From Mahella sp. (lineage in GTDB: Bacteria; Bacillota; Clostridia; Mahellales; Mahellaceae), in contig NZ_JAIHAU010000003.1 of assembly GCF_020054945.1 (NCBI RefSeq), positions 29,948-93,947 of the forward strand: a stretch of DNA of 64,000 bases, read 5' to 3'. The notes under the pieces were generated by a model. The model saw only the letters and a program-made list of their open reading frames with translations. It searched no databases and was not told the origin of the DNA. A program made the translations under genes and the position numbers. Shown piece after piece: positions 48,370 to 58,106 of the stretch; within the stretch, counting starts at the first letter, position 1, and each line of letters starts with the position of its first letter.

Positions 48370-49122
48370 TTACATAACTAAGCCCCCGTCAATATTAATT
48401 ACTTGACCGGTTATATATTTTGCTCCTTCGCCAGCTAAAAACGCTATCAATTCAGCTACTTCTTCGGGTTCGCCGAACCTGTGCAACGGTATGTTGTTTA
48501 ACACCTGTTCTTTTATGCCGTCAGACAGTGTATCGGTCATGTCGGTTTTTATAAAGCCAGGCGCCACTGCATTTACGGTTATACCCCTGCCGGAGAATTC
48601 TTTGGCCACTGCTTTAGTGAAACCTATTATACCTGCTTTGGCGGCAGCATAATTGGCCTGCCCCGCATTACCCGTCAGCCCGACTACCGAAGCGATGTTT
48701 ATTATAGTCCCGCTGCGTTTTTTCATCATGATACGGCAAACAGCCTGCGTACAGTTAAATACGCTGCCTAGATTAATGTCTATGACTTTCTGCCAATCAT
48801 CCTGCGACATTCTCATCAACAGATTATCCCTCGTTATACCGGCATTATTCACCAGTATATCGATGGTGCCATAGTGCTCCAATGTCTTATTTACGACATC
48901 GGCTGCATACTCCCGCACGCTGGTATCGCCCTGAATGGCTATGGCATGGCCTCCATTACTGTTTATTATGTCAACTACTTCCGATGCGGCATTGGCATTT
49001 TTTAAGTAATTCACAGCCACCTTAGCACCTTCAGCGCCTAATTTTATAGCTGTCGCCCTTCCTATACCTCGCGAAGCACCCGTTACCAATGCCACTTTAC
49101 CACTAAGCATATTAGCTGTCAT
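48370..49122 (-). CDS. fabG: 3-oxoacyl-ACP reductase
   Basis: The NADPH-dependent short-chain dehydrogenase has cofactor motif TGASRGIG (residues 15-22), NNAG, and the catalytic Ser...Tyr-x-x-x-Lys as YAAAKAG. Length of 250 residues is normal. Its ATG overlaps the fabD stop by 4 bp. Confidence 0.96.
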   Translation of the reverse strand: MTANMLSGKVALVTGASRGIGRATAIKLGAEGAKVAVNYLKNANAASEVVDIINSNGGHAIAIQGDTSVREYAADVVNKTLEHYGTIDILVNNAGITRDNLLMRMSQDDWQKVIDINLGSVFNCTQAVCRIMMKKRSGTIINIASVVGLTGNAGQANYAAAKAGIIGFTKAVAKEFSGRGITVNAVAPGFIKTDMTDTLSDGIKEQVLNNIPLHRFGEPEEVAELIAFLAGEGAKYITGQVINIDGGLVM

Positions 49123-50054
49123 CCCTTCAATTGCTCGAGTGCCGATTCGAGAGATTGCACATTATCTACATTCATTACCTTTACATCCCTGCTTATCTTT
49201 TTCACAAAACCGCTGAGAGCCTTGCCCGGCCCTACCTCTATAAATGTGTCGGCCCCCATCTCCATCATGGCTCTTACGCTTTCTTCCCAACGCACCGGAC
49301 TGCTTACCTGCTCTATGAGCAATCGGCGTATATCTTCGGGCTCGGATACCTCTTCAGCCGTTACATTGGCTATAACAGGTATGGCAGGTTTTTTTATATT
49401 TACACCCTTCAGTACCTCGGCGAGCCTCTCACCGGCCGGTTTCAACAAGCTGCAATGGAACGGTGCACTAACCTCTAACATAACAGCCCTTTTAGCGCCT
49501 TTTTCTTTGGCCATCTCGGAGGCCTTCTGAACAGCCGCAGTCTGGCCCGATATGACGATCTGACCCGGACAATTGTAATTAGCCGGCTCTACCACACCAT
49601 ATTCCGACGCTTCTTTGCAAACCTGCTCTACGGTTTCTTTGTCGAGCCCTATAATGGCAGCCATTGCGCCCTGGCCTATGGGTACGGCCTCTTGCATAAA
49701 TCTGCCACGCTGTCTTAAAAGCTTAACGGCATCGGCAAAATCCATGGCATCGGCCGCAGTCAATGCCCCATACTCGCCCAAGCTTAGCCCGGCCGCCATA
49801 TCCGGCACTATACCGTTTAGCTCCAATGCTTTGGCACATGCCATGCTAACAGTGAATATGGCCGGTTGTGTGATCTCGGTCTGTTTGAGCATTTCATCCG
49901 GCCCTTCGAAGCACAGTTCGGCCATATCATAGCCGAGCGCTTGTGAAGCAGCCTTAAAAAGCTCGTCAGCTTCGGCATACCGCTGGGCTAATTGTTGCCC
50001 CATGCCGGCATATTGAGCGCCTTGGCCTGGGAATATAAAAGCAATCTTTCCCAT
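49119..50054 (-). CDS. fabD: Malonyl-CoA:ACP transacylase
   Basis: It loads malonyl groups on ACP. The FPGQGAQ N-terminal motif, nucleophile Ser in GLSLGEYGAL and His in APFHCSLL are present in 311 residues. It lies between fabK and fabG in a standard clostridial order. Confidence 0.96.
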   Translation of the reverse strand: MGKIAFIFPGQGAQYAGMGQQLAQRYAEADELFKAASQALGYDMAELCFEGPDEMLKQTEITQPAIFTVSMACAKALELNGIVPDMAAGLSLGEYGALTAADAMDFADAVKLLRQRGRFMQEAVPIGQGAMAAIIGLDKETVEQVCKEASEYGVVEPANYNCPGQIVISGQTAAVQKASEMAKEKGAKRAVMLEVSAPFHCSLLKPAGERLAEVLKGVNIKKPAIPVIANVTAEEVSEPEDIRRLLIEQVSSPVRWEESVRAMMEMGADTFIEVGPGKALSGFVKKISRDVKVMNVDNVQSLESALEQLKG

Positions 50055-50081
50055 AAACAGATATCTTCCTCCTTTATTCCA

Positions 50082-51029
50082 TTATTTATTTAACAGACCC
50101 TGCATACGGGTTATAATATCAGCCGCTTGAGATATTACATCCTGTATTATAGCCGCTGCGGGTTTTATGTCATTTATCAAACCGGCTATCTGGCCGGCCA
50201 TAACCGAACCGTATTCGGCATCGCCATCCACCACCGCGGCTTTGAGCCTGCCGGTGCCCAACGCTTCGAGTTCTTCTAACGAAGCATGCTCTTGCTCAAG
50301 TTTATTGTATTGAGCCGTCAGTTTGTTCTTCAATACCCTCACAGGATGTCCTGTAAGCTCACCTGTAACGACAGCATCCCTATCACTTGCATTAACTATA
50401 GCTTCTTTGTAACGTTCATGGGCAGTGCATTCGGTTGAACATACAAAGCGAGTGCCCATCTGCACCCCTTGAGCGCCTAATGCCAGCGCCGCCGCCATAC
50501 CTCTTCCATCAGCTATGCCACCGGCTCCTATAACAGGTATATTCACCGCATCCACCACCTGGGGTATTAAAACCATGGTGGTAAGCTCACCTATATGACC
50601 GCCTGATTCATGCCCTTCAGCCACCAATGCATCAGCTCCGACCCTTTCCATGCGTCTGGCCAAAGCTACCGAAGGTATTACAGGTATCACCTTGCACCCT
50701 ATATTTTTTAAATCCGATATATATTTGGCCGGATTGCCTGCTCCTGTTGTAACCACCGGAACTTTCTCCTCGCATATAACTTTTACGACGTCATCGGCAT
50801 AAGGGGACATGAGCATGACATTAACGCCAAAAGGCTTATCGGTCAATGTCTTGGCCTTGCGTATCTGTTGCCTGACGAATTCGCCGGGAGCATTTCCGGC
50901 GCCTATGATACCCAATCCGCCGCCGTTGGAAACAGCCGCGGCTAATTCGGCTGTGGCTACCCACGCCATTCCTCCTTGAATAATAGGGTATTGAATATTT
51001 AATAAATCGCATATGGCCGTATGAAACAT
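50082..51029 (-). CDS. fabK: Enoyl-ACP reductase II (FMN-dependent)
   Basis: The 315-residue TIM-barrel flavoprotein resembles nitronate monooxygenases; context identifies it as FabK. Visible are the QGGMAWV start motif, VAEGHESGGH with the conserved His, and the FMN phosphate-binding GAGGIADGRGMA. It reduces enoyl-ACP in the last step of each elongation cycle; no fabI appears in the window. FabK organisms are typically insensitive to triclosan (family knowledge). Confidence 0.93.
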   Translation of the reverse strand: MFHTAICDLLNIQYPIIQGGMAWVATAELAAAVSNGGGLGIIGAGNAPGEFVRQQIRKAKTLTDKPFGVNVMLMSPYADDVVKVICEEKVPVVTTGAGNPAKYISDLKNIGCKVIPVIPSVALARRMERVGADALVAEGHESGGHIGELTTMVLIPQVVDAVNIPVIGAGGIADGRGMAAALALGAQGVQMGTRFVCSTECTAHERYKEAIVNASDRDAVVTGELTGHPVRVLKNKLTAQYNKLEQEHASLEELEALGTGRLKAAVVDGDAEYGSVMAGQIAGLINDIKPAAAIIQDVISQAADIITRMQGLLNK

Positions 51030-51047
51030 TTTATCACCATCCTGTCG

Positions 51048-52043
51048 CTATTTCGACCATTTCAGTACGCAGGAGGCCCATGTCAGGCCGCCTCCAAATC
51101 CTACCAAAACAATATTGTCGCCTTTTCTTAATTTGCCATCGCGCGCCGCCTCATCCAAAGTAACCGGTATGGTAACCGCCGACATATTGCCGTACTTATG
51201 TATTGTAAGACATACCCTTTCGGGCGATATGCCCAGTCTCTTCCTTGCCGATTCGATTATACGTATATTGGCCTGATGCGGCACAAACCAGTCTATATCA
51301 TCCGGCTTTAACCCCGCCCTATCTATGGCTTCTATAGATGCGGTATCCATTATCTTAACGGCAAATTTAAATATTTCTCCGCCGTCCATATACATATAAT
51401 GCAACCGTTTGTCCACGGTTTCATGCGAGGCCGGCATACGCGACCCTCCTGCCTTTATGTGCAGATATTTGCCACCTGAACCGTCCGAGCCGAGATATGT
51501 GGACAATATGCCATAGCCTTTTTCCACCGGTCCTATTACTGCAGCGCCAGCACCATCGCCGAACAGCACGCATGTGTTTCTGTCTTGCCAATCGGTAATT
51601 CTGGATAATATATCCGCAGCTATTACCAGCACATATTTATAGGTTCCTGTTTCTATAAATTGTTTTGCTATGCTCAAACCATATATAAAACCGGAACACG
51701 CAGCTTCCAAATCAAAAGCGGCAGCTTTTTTAGCTCCTATATTGTCCTGCACTATGCATGCTGTCGCAGGAAATATCATATCGGGGGTTATGGTAGCTAC
51801 TATTATCATATCTATATCGCCAGCCGAAACCCCTGCATCATCCAACGCCTTCAATGCTGCTCTCGTGGCCATATCGGATGTCGCGTCGTCAGGATCGGCT
51901 ATGCGGCGCTCGCTTATGCCTGTCCTGGTACGAATCCATTCATCGGATGTATCTACCATTTTTTCTAAATCAAAATTGGTCAATATTTTCTCGGGCATAT
52001 AGCTGCCCAATCCTAATATACCGGCTGAAATCTTATTACTCAT
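51048..52043 (-). CDS. fabH: Beta-ketoacyl-ACP synthase III
   Basis: It starts fatty acid synthesis by condensing acyl-CoA with malonyl-ACP. The triad is Cys in EAACSGFIYG, His in PHQANIRI and Asn in YGNMSAVT. Length of 331 residues is normal. Its ATG shares one base with the plsX stop (TAATG). Confidence 0.96.
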   Translation of the reverse strand: MSNKISAGILGLGSYMPEKILTNFDLEKMVDTSDEWIRTRTGISERRIADPDDATSDMATRAALKALDDAGVSAGDIDMIIVATITPDMIFPATACIVQDNIGAKKAAAFDLEAACSGFIYGLSIAKQFIETGTYKYVLVIAADILSRITDWQDRNTCVLFGDGAGAAVIGPVEKGYGILSTYLGSDGSGGKYLHIKAGGSRMPASHETVDKRLHYMYMDGGEIFKFAVKIMDTASIEAIDRAGLKPDDIDWFVPHQANIRIIESARKRLGISPERVCLTIHKYGNMSAVTIPVTLDEAARDGKLRKGDNIVLVGFGGGLTWASCVLKWSK

Positions 52044-53059
52044 TACTCATTGCTCCTATCCTCTATCATAACTATTTCATTCCTGATTTGCGCTAAAACG
52101 CCCTTGGAAACGAATATATCAGCCTGCTTAATAGCGTTTTTTATTGCGGATGCATCAGAACTGCCATGTGATTTTATAACCAAACCATCTATTCCTAGCA
52201 ACAATGCTCCTCCATATTCCGCATAATCCCACTCTTTCATAAGTTCTTTTAACGTGGGCATCAATAAAAGTGCACCTAATTTAGCGCGCCAGCTTTTCAG
52301 CACATTTTGTTTAAGTATATTAAAAAGCGCCGATGCTATGCCCTCTAGGAGCTTCAATATAACGTTGCCCACAAAACCGTCGCATACTATGACATCAGCT
52401 TTACCAAGGGGAATATCCCTTGCCTCTATATTGCCTATAAAATTAAGATGAGTGGATTTTATAAGTCCAAAAGCTTCCTGTATCACATCGTTACCTTTAT
52501 TTTCCTCTTCGCCTACGTTTACCAAACCGACGCGAGGCGATACAACGTTTAAGACCTTCTCCATGTACACCGAACCCATTACTGCAAATTGCATGAGATT
52601 TTCGGGCTTGCATTCTATATTAGCACCTGCATCGACCAGCAGGCTCCCGCCTTTTGCCGTAGGAATAACCGGAGCCAATGCCGGCCTGTCTATCCCCTCT
52701 ATGCGGCCTACTTTCAATAATGCACCTGCCATCAAAGCACCCGTATTGCCGGCCGATATAAAAGCATCGACCTTTCTGTCTTTGAGCATCTGAAGCCCTA
52801 TCATCATGGAAGAATCTTTTTTCTTTTTTATGGCGTTAACGGGTTTTTCGTCATTGCCGATAACCTGCAACGCGTTCTCTATGCTCAAGCGCGATTTATC
52901 ATAAGCATATCCTTGCAGCAAATCTTCTATAGCTTGTTGTTGACCCACCAGCACTATATCTATATCGTGGGTTTTATAAGCATCCAAGGCCTCTATGCAT
53001 CCCTTTACTATCTCATGTGGTGCATGATCGCCTCCCATAGCATCTACGGCTATACGCAT
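52043..53059 (-). CDS. plsX: Phosphate acyltransferase PlsX
   Basis: It makes acyl-phosphate from acyl-ACP for phospholipid synthesis. The N-terminal AVDAMGGDHAP motif, SAGNTGALM and CDGFVGNVILK are family signatures in 338 residues. It lies 14 bp after fapR. Confidence 0.96.
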   Translation of the reverse strand: MRIAVDAMGGDHAPHEIVKGCIEALDAYKTHDIDIVLVGQQQAIEDLLQGYAYDKSRLSIENALQVIGNDEKPVNAIKKKKDSSMMIGLQMLKDRKVDAFISAGNTGALMAGALLKVGRIEGIDRPALAPVIPTAKGGSLLVDAGANIECKPENLMQFAVMGSVYMEKVLNVVSPRVGLVNVGEEENKGNDVIQEAFGLIKSTHLNFIGNIEARDIPLGKADVIVCDGFVGNVILKLLEGIASALFNILKQNVLKSWRAKLGALLLMPTLKELMKEWDYAEYGGALLLGIDGLVIKSHGSSDASAIKNAIKQADIFVSKGVLAQIRNEIVMIEDRSNE

Positions 53060-53072
53060 GATGAGTCCTCCC

Positions 53073-53636
53073 TCAATCGTTTTGTAACGATACTAATATG
53101 AACTTTCCTCTGAAGGCTTCATTGTCTCTCACCTTCGTTTTTACCCATACAAAGTATTTATTAGCCCTTACCCTTACCACCTCCGCTTTAGCCACCAATT
53201 TTTCCCCTGCATGAACGGGGAATTTGTATTTAATATTAGCCACACCGGTCAACGCTACAGGAGCGTCTATCACGGCAATAGCCAACGATTCGGCTTGAGC
53301 AAATATAAAATGCCCTCTAACCACCTTGGTCTTTTCAAAAGCCATCTGGCTATCGGTTTGAAGCACTGATATACCGCTTTTACCTAGCTCCAAATCTATC
53401 AATTCTCCTACTATCTCTTTACCGCTTATCGATTTTACTTTACCATAGCTTTCAGCGGCCAGCTCACGTATGCGTTGTCTAAGCTCCGGTATGCCTATCT
53501 CCATCCTATCTAAACGTATAGTTTGTATACTGACGCAAAAAACACGACTTAACTCCTCGTCGGTAAGGAACGGGTCCTGCTTTAATTTCATCAGCAACGC
53601 TGCCTGTCTTTCCTGTTTTGGAATCCCTCGGCTCAC
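53073..53636 (-). CDS. fapR: Fatty acid biosynthesis repressor FapR
   Basis: The 187-residue regulator has an N-terminal DeoR-like helix-turn-helix (about residues 5-55, [21 protein letters not shown]) and a C-terminal hot-dog domain that binds malonyl-CoA, which releases it from DNA. GTG 53636 follows GGAGGTGG. It leads the lipid operon and has a matching operator on its own promoter. The rpmF/yceD genes that often precede it are absent. Confidence 0.94.
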   Translation of the reverse strand: MSRGIPKQERQAALLMKLKQDPFLTDEELSRVFCVSIQTIRLDRMEIGIPELRQRIRELAAESYGKVKSISGKEIVGELIDLELGKSGISVLQTDSQMAFEKTKVVRGHFIFAQAESLAIAVIDAPVALTGVANIKYKFPVHAGEKLVAKAEVVRVRANKYFVWVKTKVRDNEAFRGKFILVSLQND

Positions 53637-53678
53637 CCTACCACCTCCGCTTTGGCCTATTTGGTTTATATGCTGCTT

Positions 53679-53695
53679 CTAATACCTGATACCAG
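53679..53695. promoter_or_regulatory. FapR operator
   Basis: The 17 bp match the FapR consensus TTAGTACCTGATACTAA at 13 positions, including the full TACCTGATAC centre. It lies directly downstream of the -10 box of the fapR promoter, so bound repressor would cover the start site: autoregulation and control of the whole lipid operon by malonyl-CoA. Confidence 0.8.
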
Positions 53696-53698
53696 AAT

Positions 53699-53727
53699 AG
53701 TATAGCATAATGCTTAACGCATGGCAA
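53699..53727 (-). promoter_or_regulatory. Sigma-A promoter of the fapR-plsX-fab operon
   Basis: Minus-strand TTGCCA (53727-53722), 17-bp spacer, TATACT (53704-53699), about 60 bp before the fapR start. Confidence 0.75.
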
Positions 53728-53730
53728 GTG

Positions 53731-54447
53731 TCAACCGGATATTACATCCCCTACACAACCTATATTGAGACCGCGGCTTTTAAGTTCCCGTATCATTATA
53801 GGTAATGCAACTAACGTATCTCTGGTGGGATGCATCGATATTATATCTCCATTTCCGGCTTTATTCAGCACACGTTCCACTATGGCTTGATAGCCATCGC
53901 TTTGTAAATCCATGGTATCTATGCTATATATTATAGTTCTATAACCCAAACTCTCGGCCAATCGAAGCACTTGTCGAACATAATCGCCGTAAGGTGGAGA
54001 AAATAACGTTGTTTTCAAACCGGTTATATCTGCTATAGTGCTTTCAGTATCCAGAATTTCCTTTTTATTTTGCTCCAATGAAAGCTGCGTCGGCATATCA
54101 TGATTAAAACCATGATTGCCTATCTCATGGCCTTCAGACACCATCTGCATTAATAGATCCGGATGCTGCTTGGCCCAGCGACCGGTTACGAAAAATGTAA
54201 CTTTTATATCGTTGTCTTTAAGTATTTTCAACATAGGCGGTATGTATTCGGCACCGTCCGCCACACTGCATGCAAAAGCAATCAGTGGCTCCGATACATC
54301 GCCTTTGTAGATCGGCGTATTTGCATAAGCGTTGAATACAGCCTCCGGTTTGCGGTTTACCACCATCGTCAGCAAAGCTACCAATAATACAATTATTATT
54401 ATATTTATCCAAAAGCTGTCTTTTATACGAAGATTGCAGACCTTCAT
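53731..54447 (-). CDS. Polysaccharide deacetylase (PdaB-like)
   Basis: The 238-residue protein has an N-terminal membrane or signal segment (about residues 14-30) and a NodB domain: metal site HEIGNHGFNH with the two His, a TLFSPPYGDY loop, and a C-terminal HPT stretch. The usual first catalytic Asp position reads ACS (LIAFACSVADG) instead of an FDDG-like motif, so activity is uncertain, as in some spore-associated family members. Expected on the outer face of the membrane, acting on peptidoglycan or spore cortex. It follows pnp after a terminator. Confidence 0.85.
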   Translation of the reverse strand: MKVCNLRIKDSFWINIIIIVLLVALLTMVVNRKPEAVFNAYANTPIYKGDVSEPLIAFACSVADGAEYIPPMLKILKDNDIKVTFFVTGRWAKQHPDLLMQMVSEGHEIGNHGFNHDMPTQLSLEQNKKEILDTESTIADITGLKTTLFSPPYGDYVRQVLRLAESLGYRTIIYSIDTMDLQSDGYQAIVERVLNKAGNGDIISMHPTRDTLVALPIMIRELKSRGLNIGCVGDVISG

Positions 54448-54511
54448 TTCTAATCACCCTGTCTCATTTATATGATGGTATTACCATATTCAGCAGCCAG
54501 AGTGATTATAA

Positions 54512-54542
54512 CAAAAAACATAAACCTTAAAGGTTTATGTTT
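54512..54542 (-). terminator. Rho-independent terminator of pnp
   Basis: AACATAAACC and GGTTTATGTT pair around a short A/T loop immediately after the pnp stop, followed on the minus strand by a run of T. Confidence 0.8.
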
Positions 54543-56669
54543 TCATGAATTCCCATCCCGTCTTTCTTTTGGATTATCTTTAGTTTCCTCACCAAGCACT
54601 GCTTTATGGGACAGGTTTATCCGTCCTTGTTTGTCTATATCGGTAACTTTGACCAATATTTCATCGCCGACCTTGACCACATCCTCAACCTTAGCAACGT
54701 GTTCCTTTGACAGCTTGGATATATGAACCAATCCTTCTTTCCCGGGCAATATCTCTACAAAAGCACCAAAAGGCATTATTCTGGTCACTTTGCCAAGGTA
54801 TACGTCGCCGGCTTCCACATCTTTAACGATGCCCTCTATTATACGCATGGCTTTTTTACCGGATTCGCTGTCTGGCGCGGCGATATATATCGTGCCGTTT
54901 TCCTCTATATCTATTTTTGTACCCGTATCGGCTATAATTTTATTTATGACTTTACCGCCGCTGCCTATAACCGAGCGTATTTTATCGGGATCTATAGTCA
55001 TGGTCATGATTTTGGGTGCATATGGCGATACCTCTTTGCGCGGCTCGGATATAACCTCCAGCATCTTGTTCATTATGAACATGCGCCCTTCATATGCTTG
55101 TTTCAAGGCAGCCTCCAATATGGATCTATCTATACCTTTTACCTTTATATCCATCTGTATGGCGGTCACACCATCGGCTGTACCTGCCACCTTAAAATCC
55201 ATATCTCCAAAAAAATCCTCCAGGCCTTGTATATCGGTCAGTATAGCTACTTTATCGGATTGCTCATCCTTCATCAGGCCCATAGCCACGCCGGCCACCG
55301 GGGCTTTTATAGGGACGCCGGCATCCATAAGAGCCAGTGTGCTACCGCATACGCTAGCTTGAGATGTGGAACCGTTAGAGCTCATCACCTCCGAAACCAG
55401 CCTTATAGTATACGGGAATTCCTCTTGAGATGGTATCATGGGCTCCAATGCCCTTTCGGCCAGCGCACCGTGACCTATCTCTCTACGTCCCGGTCCGCGC
55501 ATCATTTTAGCCTCACCTGTGCTATAAGGCGGCATGTTATAATGATGTATATAGCGCTTGCTCTCTTCCAGGCTCAGATCATCGAGCATCTGTTCGTCTC
55601 CGGGCGCACCCAATGTGGCTATGGTCAATACCTGGGTTTGCCCTCTGGTAAACAAACCGGAGCCATGGACCCTGGGTATAAGACCGACTTCGCACGATAT
55701 AGGCCTTATTTCGTCTAATTTTCGTCCGTCAGGCCGCGCCCCTTCAGTAAGGACCATCTTGCGAACACATTCTTTTGTTATATTATAGACCGCTTCATCG
55801 ATCTCGGCTTCACGCTCCGGAAATACCTCGGCAAAATGCTCGAATATAATTTCTTTAACTTTATCCATCTGATCCTCGCGTCCTTGCTTATTATTGGAAC
55901 GCACAGCCTCAGATATCATATCAAAAGCGTATTCTCGTACTGCCGTTTCTATTTCGGGATCCACATGATGCAATTCAGGCACATTCTTCGGAATACCCAC
56001 TTCAGACACGATCTGCTCCTGAAATGCCACCAACTGTTTTATATGCTCGTGCCCGAACATAATGGCTTCCAATATTTTATCTTCCGGCACTTCATTAGCG
56101 CCGGCTTCGACCATCATTATGGCATCCTTTGTCCCCGCTACGGTCAAATGAAGCCTGCTTTTCTCGCGCTGAGCAGCGTCAGGATTAATGACCAGTTCGC
56201 CATCGACCAGTCCTACTAATACTGCCCCTATAGGACCTTCGAAGGGTATATCGGATATACTCAAAGCAGCCGAAGCACCAACCATAGCCACCACATCCGG
56301 CAACACATCCGGTTCCACAGACAACGGCATGGCAACCACCTGCACGTCATTTCTATAACCCTTTGGGAATAACGGCCGTATAGGTCTATCTATCAGCCTT
56401 GATGTCAATATGGCTTTCTCTGTGGGTTTACCCTCTCTCTTTATATAGCCGCCTGGTATCTTACCGACAGCATATAACTTTTCTTCAAAGTCTACACTTA
56501 ACGGAAAAAAGTCTATGCCTTCCCGCGGTTCTTTAGAAGCCGTAACCGCCACAAATACGGTGGTATCGCCGTATCTGACCAATACAGCTCCGTTGGCCTG
56601 TTCAGCCAGTTTGCCGGTTTCTATTATCAACTTTCTTCCGGCAAGTTCCATTTCAAATTGTCTATACAG
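54543..56669 (-). CDS. pnp: Polynucleotide phosphorylase
   Basis: It degrades RNA 3' to 5' with phosphate. Domains in order: RNase PH 1, helical linker, RNase PH 2, KH ([16 protein letters not shown]) and S1 (about the last 75 residues). The first conventional codon, ATG 56651, has no ribosome binding site nearby. CTG 56669 lies 8 nt after AGGAGG and adds YRQFE before MELAGRK, restoring the clostridial N-terminus, so CTG is the likely start (708 residues). It follows rpsO, the usual pair. Confidence 0.95.
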   Translation of the reverse strand: MYRQFEMELAGRKLIIETGKLAEQANGAVLVRYGDTTVFVAVTASKEPREGIDFFPLSVDFEEKLYAVGKIPGGYIKREGKPTEKAILTSRLIDRPIRPLFPKGYRNDVQVVAMPLSVEPDVLPDVVAMVGASAALSISDIPFEGPIGAVLVGLVDGELVINPDAAQREKSRLHLTVAGTKDAIMMVEAGANEVPEDKILEAIMFGHEHIKQLVAFQEQIVSEVGIPKNVPELHHVDPEIETAVREYAFDMISEAVRSNNKQGREDQMDKVKEIIFEHFAEVFPEREAEIDEAVYNITKECVRKMVLTEGARPDGRKLDEIRPISCEVGLIPRVHGSGLFTRGQTQVLTIATLGAPGDEQMLDDLSLEESKRYIHHYNMPPYSTGEAKMMRGPGRREIGHGALAERALEPMIPSQEEFPYTIRLVSEVMSSNGSTSQASVCGSTLALMDAGVPIKAPVAGVAMGLMKDEQSDKVAILTDIQGLEDFFGDMDFKVAGTADGVTAIQMDIKVKGIDRSILEAALKQAYEGRMFIMNKMLEVISEPRKEVSPYAPKIMTMTIDPDKIRSVIGSGGKVINKIIADTGTKIDIEENGTIYIAAPDSESGKKAMRIIEGIVKDVEAGDVYLGKVTRIMPFGAFVEILPGKEGLVHISKLSKEHVAKVEDVVKVGDEILVKVTDIDKQGRINLSHKAVLGEETKDNPKERRDGNS

Positions 56670-56721
56670 AAAATTTTCCTCCTTCCATATCGAGCCGTCC
56701 TTTGACCGTCTTTAATGAATA

Positions 56722-56740
56722 GAGCGGGAAAGCCCCGCCC
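56722..56740 (-). terminator. Hairpin between rpsO and pnp
   Basis: GCGGG and CCCGC arms with a 5-nt loop directly after rpsO; the U-tract is weak. It may be a partial terminator or an RNA processing site. Confidence 0.4.
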
Positions 56741-56744
56741 ATAA

Positions 56745-57008
56745 TTATTTTCTGAGTCCCAAACGGTCTACTATGGAACGATAACGCTCAATATCTTTAT
56801 CTCTGAGATAGTTTAAAAACCTACGCCTCTGACCGACCATTTTGAGCAATCCTCTCCTGGAATGGTTGTCATGCTTATTAATCCGCAAATGCTCGGTCAA
56901 ATGATTGATTCGCTCTGTCAGAATAGCTATTTGCACCTCTGGTGAACCGGTATCATTCTCGTGCAAGCCATAGGCCTTTATTATCTCCTGTTTCTTGGCC
57001 TTCTCCAT
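56745..57008 (-). CDS. rpsO: Ribosomal protein S15
   Basis: 87 residues; [40 protein letters not shown] are diagnostic. S15 binds 16S rRNA early in 30S assembly and in several bacteria represses its own mRNA. It has its own promoter and a structured leader. Confidence 0.97.
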   Translation of the reverse strand: MEKAKKQEIIKAYGLHENDTGSPEVQIAILTERINHLTEHLRINKHDNHSRRGLLKMVGQRRRFLNYLRDKDIERYRSIVDRLGLRK

Positions 57009-57063
57009 GTATACACCTCCTCTTTTTTTGGCACTTATGCCGTAATATAATCTCCATTGAACA

Positions 57064-57092
57064 GAGGATAACGTCGAGGAATCGATATCCCC
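57064..57092 (-). other. Structured rpsO leader hairpin
   Basis: In the minus-strand leader, GGGGATA pairs with TATCCTC (one G-U) and encloses a second TCGA/TCGA stem with loop TTCC. With a leader of about 95 nt it could be an S15 autoregulatory site, but it does not match a leader I can name. Confidence 0.4.
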
Positions 57093-57109
57093 AGCTCATG
57101 GTTAACAAT

Positions 57110-57138
57110 AGTATATATCATTTTTCATCAATTAACAA
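57110..57138 (-). promoter_or_regulatory. Promoter of rpsO, overlapping the ribF end
   Basis: Minus-strand TTGTTA (57138-57133), 17-bp spacer, TATACT (57115-57110). The -35 lies within the last codons of ribF. Confidence 0.65.
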
Positions 57139-58096
57139 TATATTTTTTTGGGTCTGAAGGTGTTCTGTCAAAATTTCTAAGGACTTGTCTTGCCATATCG
57201 ATATCCTCGCGTATTTGACGGGCAAGCCGTTCCGGATTGGAAAACAGCATTTCATCGCGCAAGCGGCTTATAAATCGTATTTCCAGTTCCTGACCATACA
57301 GTTGTCCGTCGTAATCCAATATATGAGTTTCTATACTTATGTGCGTGTCATTGAATGTAGGCCTTGTCCCTATATTGGTAACAGCCTTCCATGTGCCATC
57401 CATACCGCTTATAACCGCTTCAGTGGCATAAACGCCGCTACGAGGCACCACCACCCCGGGATCGGGTGTCAAATTGGCAGTGGGAAATCCAAGCTTATGG
57501 CCCATCTTATGACCTGCATGAACCTCCCCGAGCAACGCAAACGGCCTGCCTAAATAACGCGCCGCCTCTTCCACACATCCGTCATTCACCAAACGGCGTA
57601 TAAGACTGCTGCTAACCGTTACGCCGTTCACCTTTACCGGCGGCACTATTACGACGTCTATGCCGCGCTTTTGTCCTTCGTCCTTCAATAATTGCGCATC
57701 GCCCTGGCCTTTATAGCCGAAGGTAAAATCAAAACCCACTATCACCGATTTTACATGATACAGGCCAAATAAAATGTTATTTACAAATTTATCGGCCGGT
57801 ATATCGGCAAAAGCTTTATTGAACTCATTTAATATTATATAATCTATGCCATATTGGCGTAATACGCTCAATTTCTGCTTATTATTCATCAGCAAGGCAG
57901 GTGCTTTATCCGGACATAATACATTTAGCGGATGCTTGTCGAATGTATATATCGCCGATGCGCATTTATATGATAATGCCTTGTCTTTCAATATCTTAAT
58001 AAGCTGCTGATGCCCCAAATGTATACCATCGAACGTACCTATAGCCATAGCTAATGGCTCTTCGATGGTATCGCTGCCTGATGCTATCATATCCAT
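57128..58096 (-). CDS. ribF: Bifunctional riboflavin kinase/FAD synthetase
   Basis: The 322-residue enzyme makes FMN and then FAD. The N-terminal nucleotidyltransferase has GTFDGIHLGHQQL; the C-terminal flavokinase has GHKMGHKLGFPTANL and the NIGTRPTF motif. The frame opens at TTG 58114 inside truB, but AGAGG lies 6 nt before ATG 58096. Confidence 0.95.
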   Translation of the reverse strand: MDMIASGSDTIEEPLAMAIGTFDGIHLGHQQLIKILKDKALSYKCASAIYTFDKHPLNVLCPDKAPALLMNNKQKLSVLRQYGIDYIILNEFNKAFADIPADKFVNNILFGLYHVKSVIVGFDFTFGYKGQGDAQLLKDEGQKRGIDVVIVPPVKVNGVTVSSSLIRRLVNDGCVEEAARYLGRPFALLGEVHAGHKMGHKLGFPTANLTPDPGVVVPRSGVYATEAVISGMDGTWKAVTNIGTRPTFNDTHISIETHILDYDGQLYGQELEIRFISRLRDEMLFSNPERLARQIREDIDMARQVLRNFDRTPSDPKKYIVN

Positions 58097-58106
58097 CTCT
58101 ATCCTC

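Noticed and set aside
54723-55718. 331-codon open frame on the plus strand
   Set aside because: It is fully antisense to the pnp RNase PH domains, has no ribosome binding site and a low-complexity Tyr/His-rich product typical of the shadow frame.
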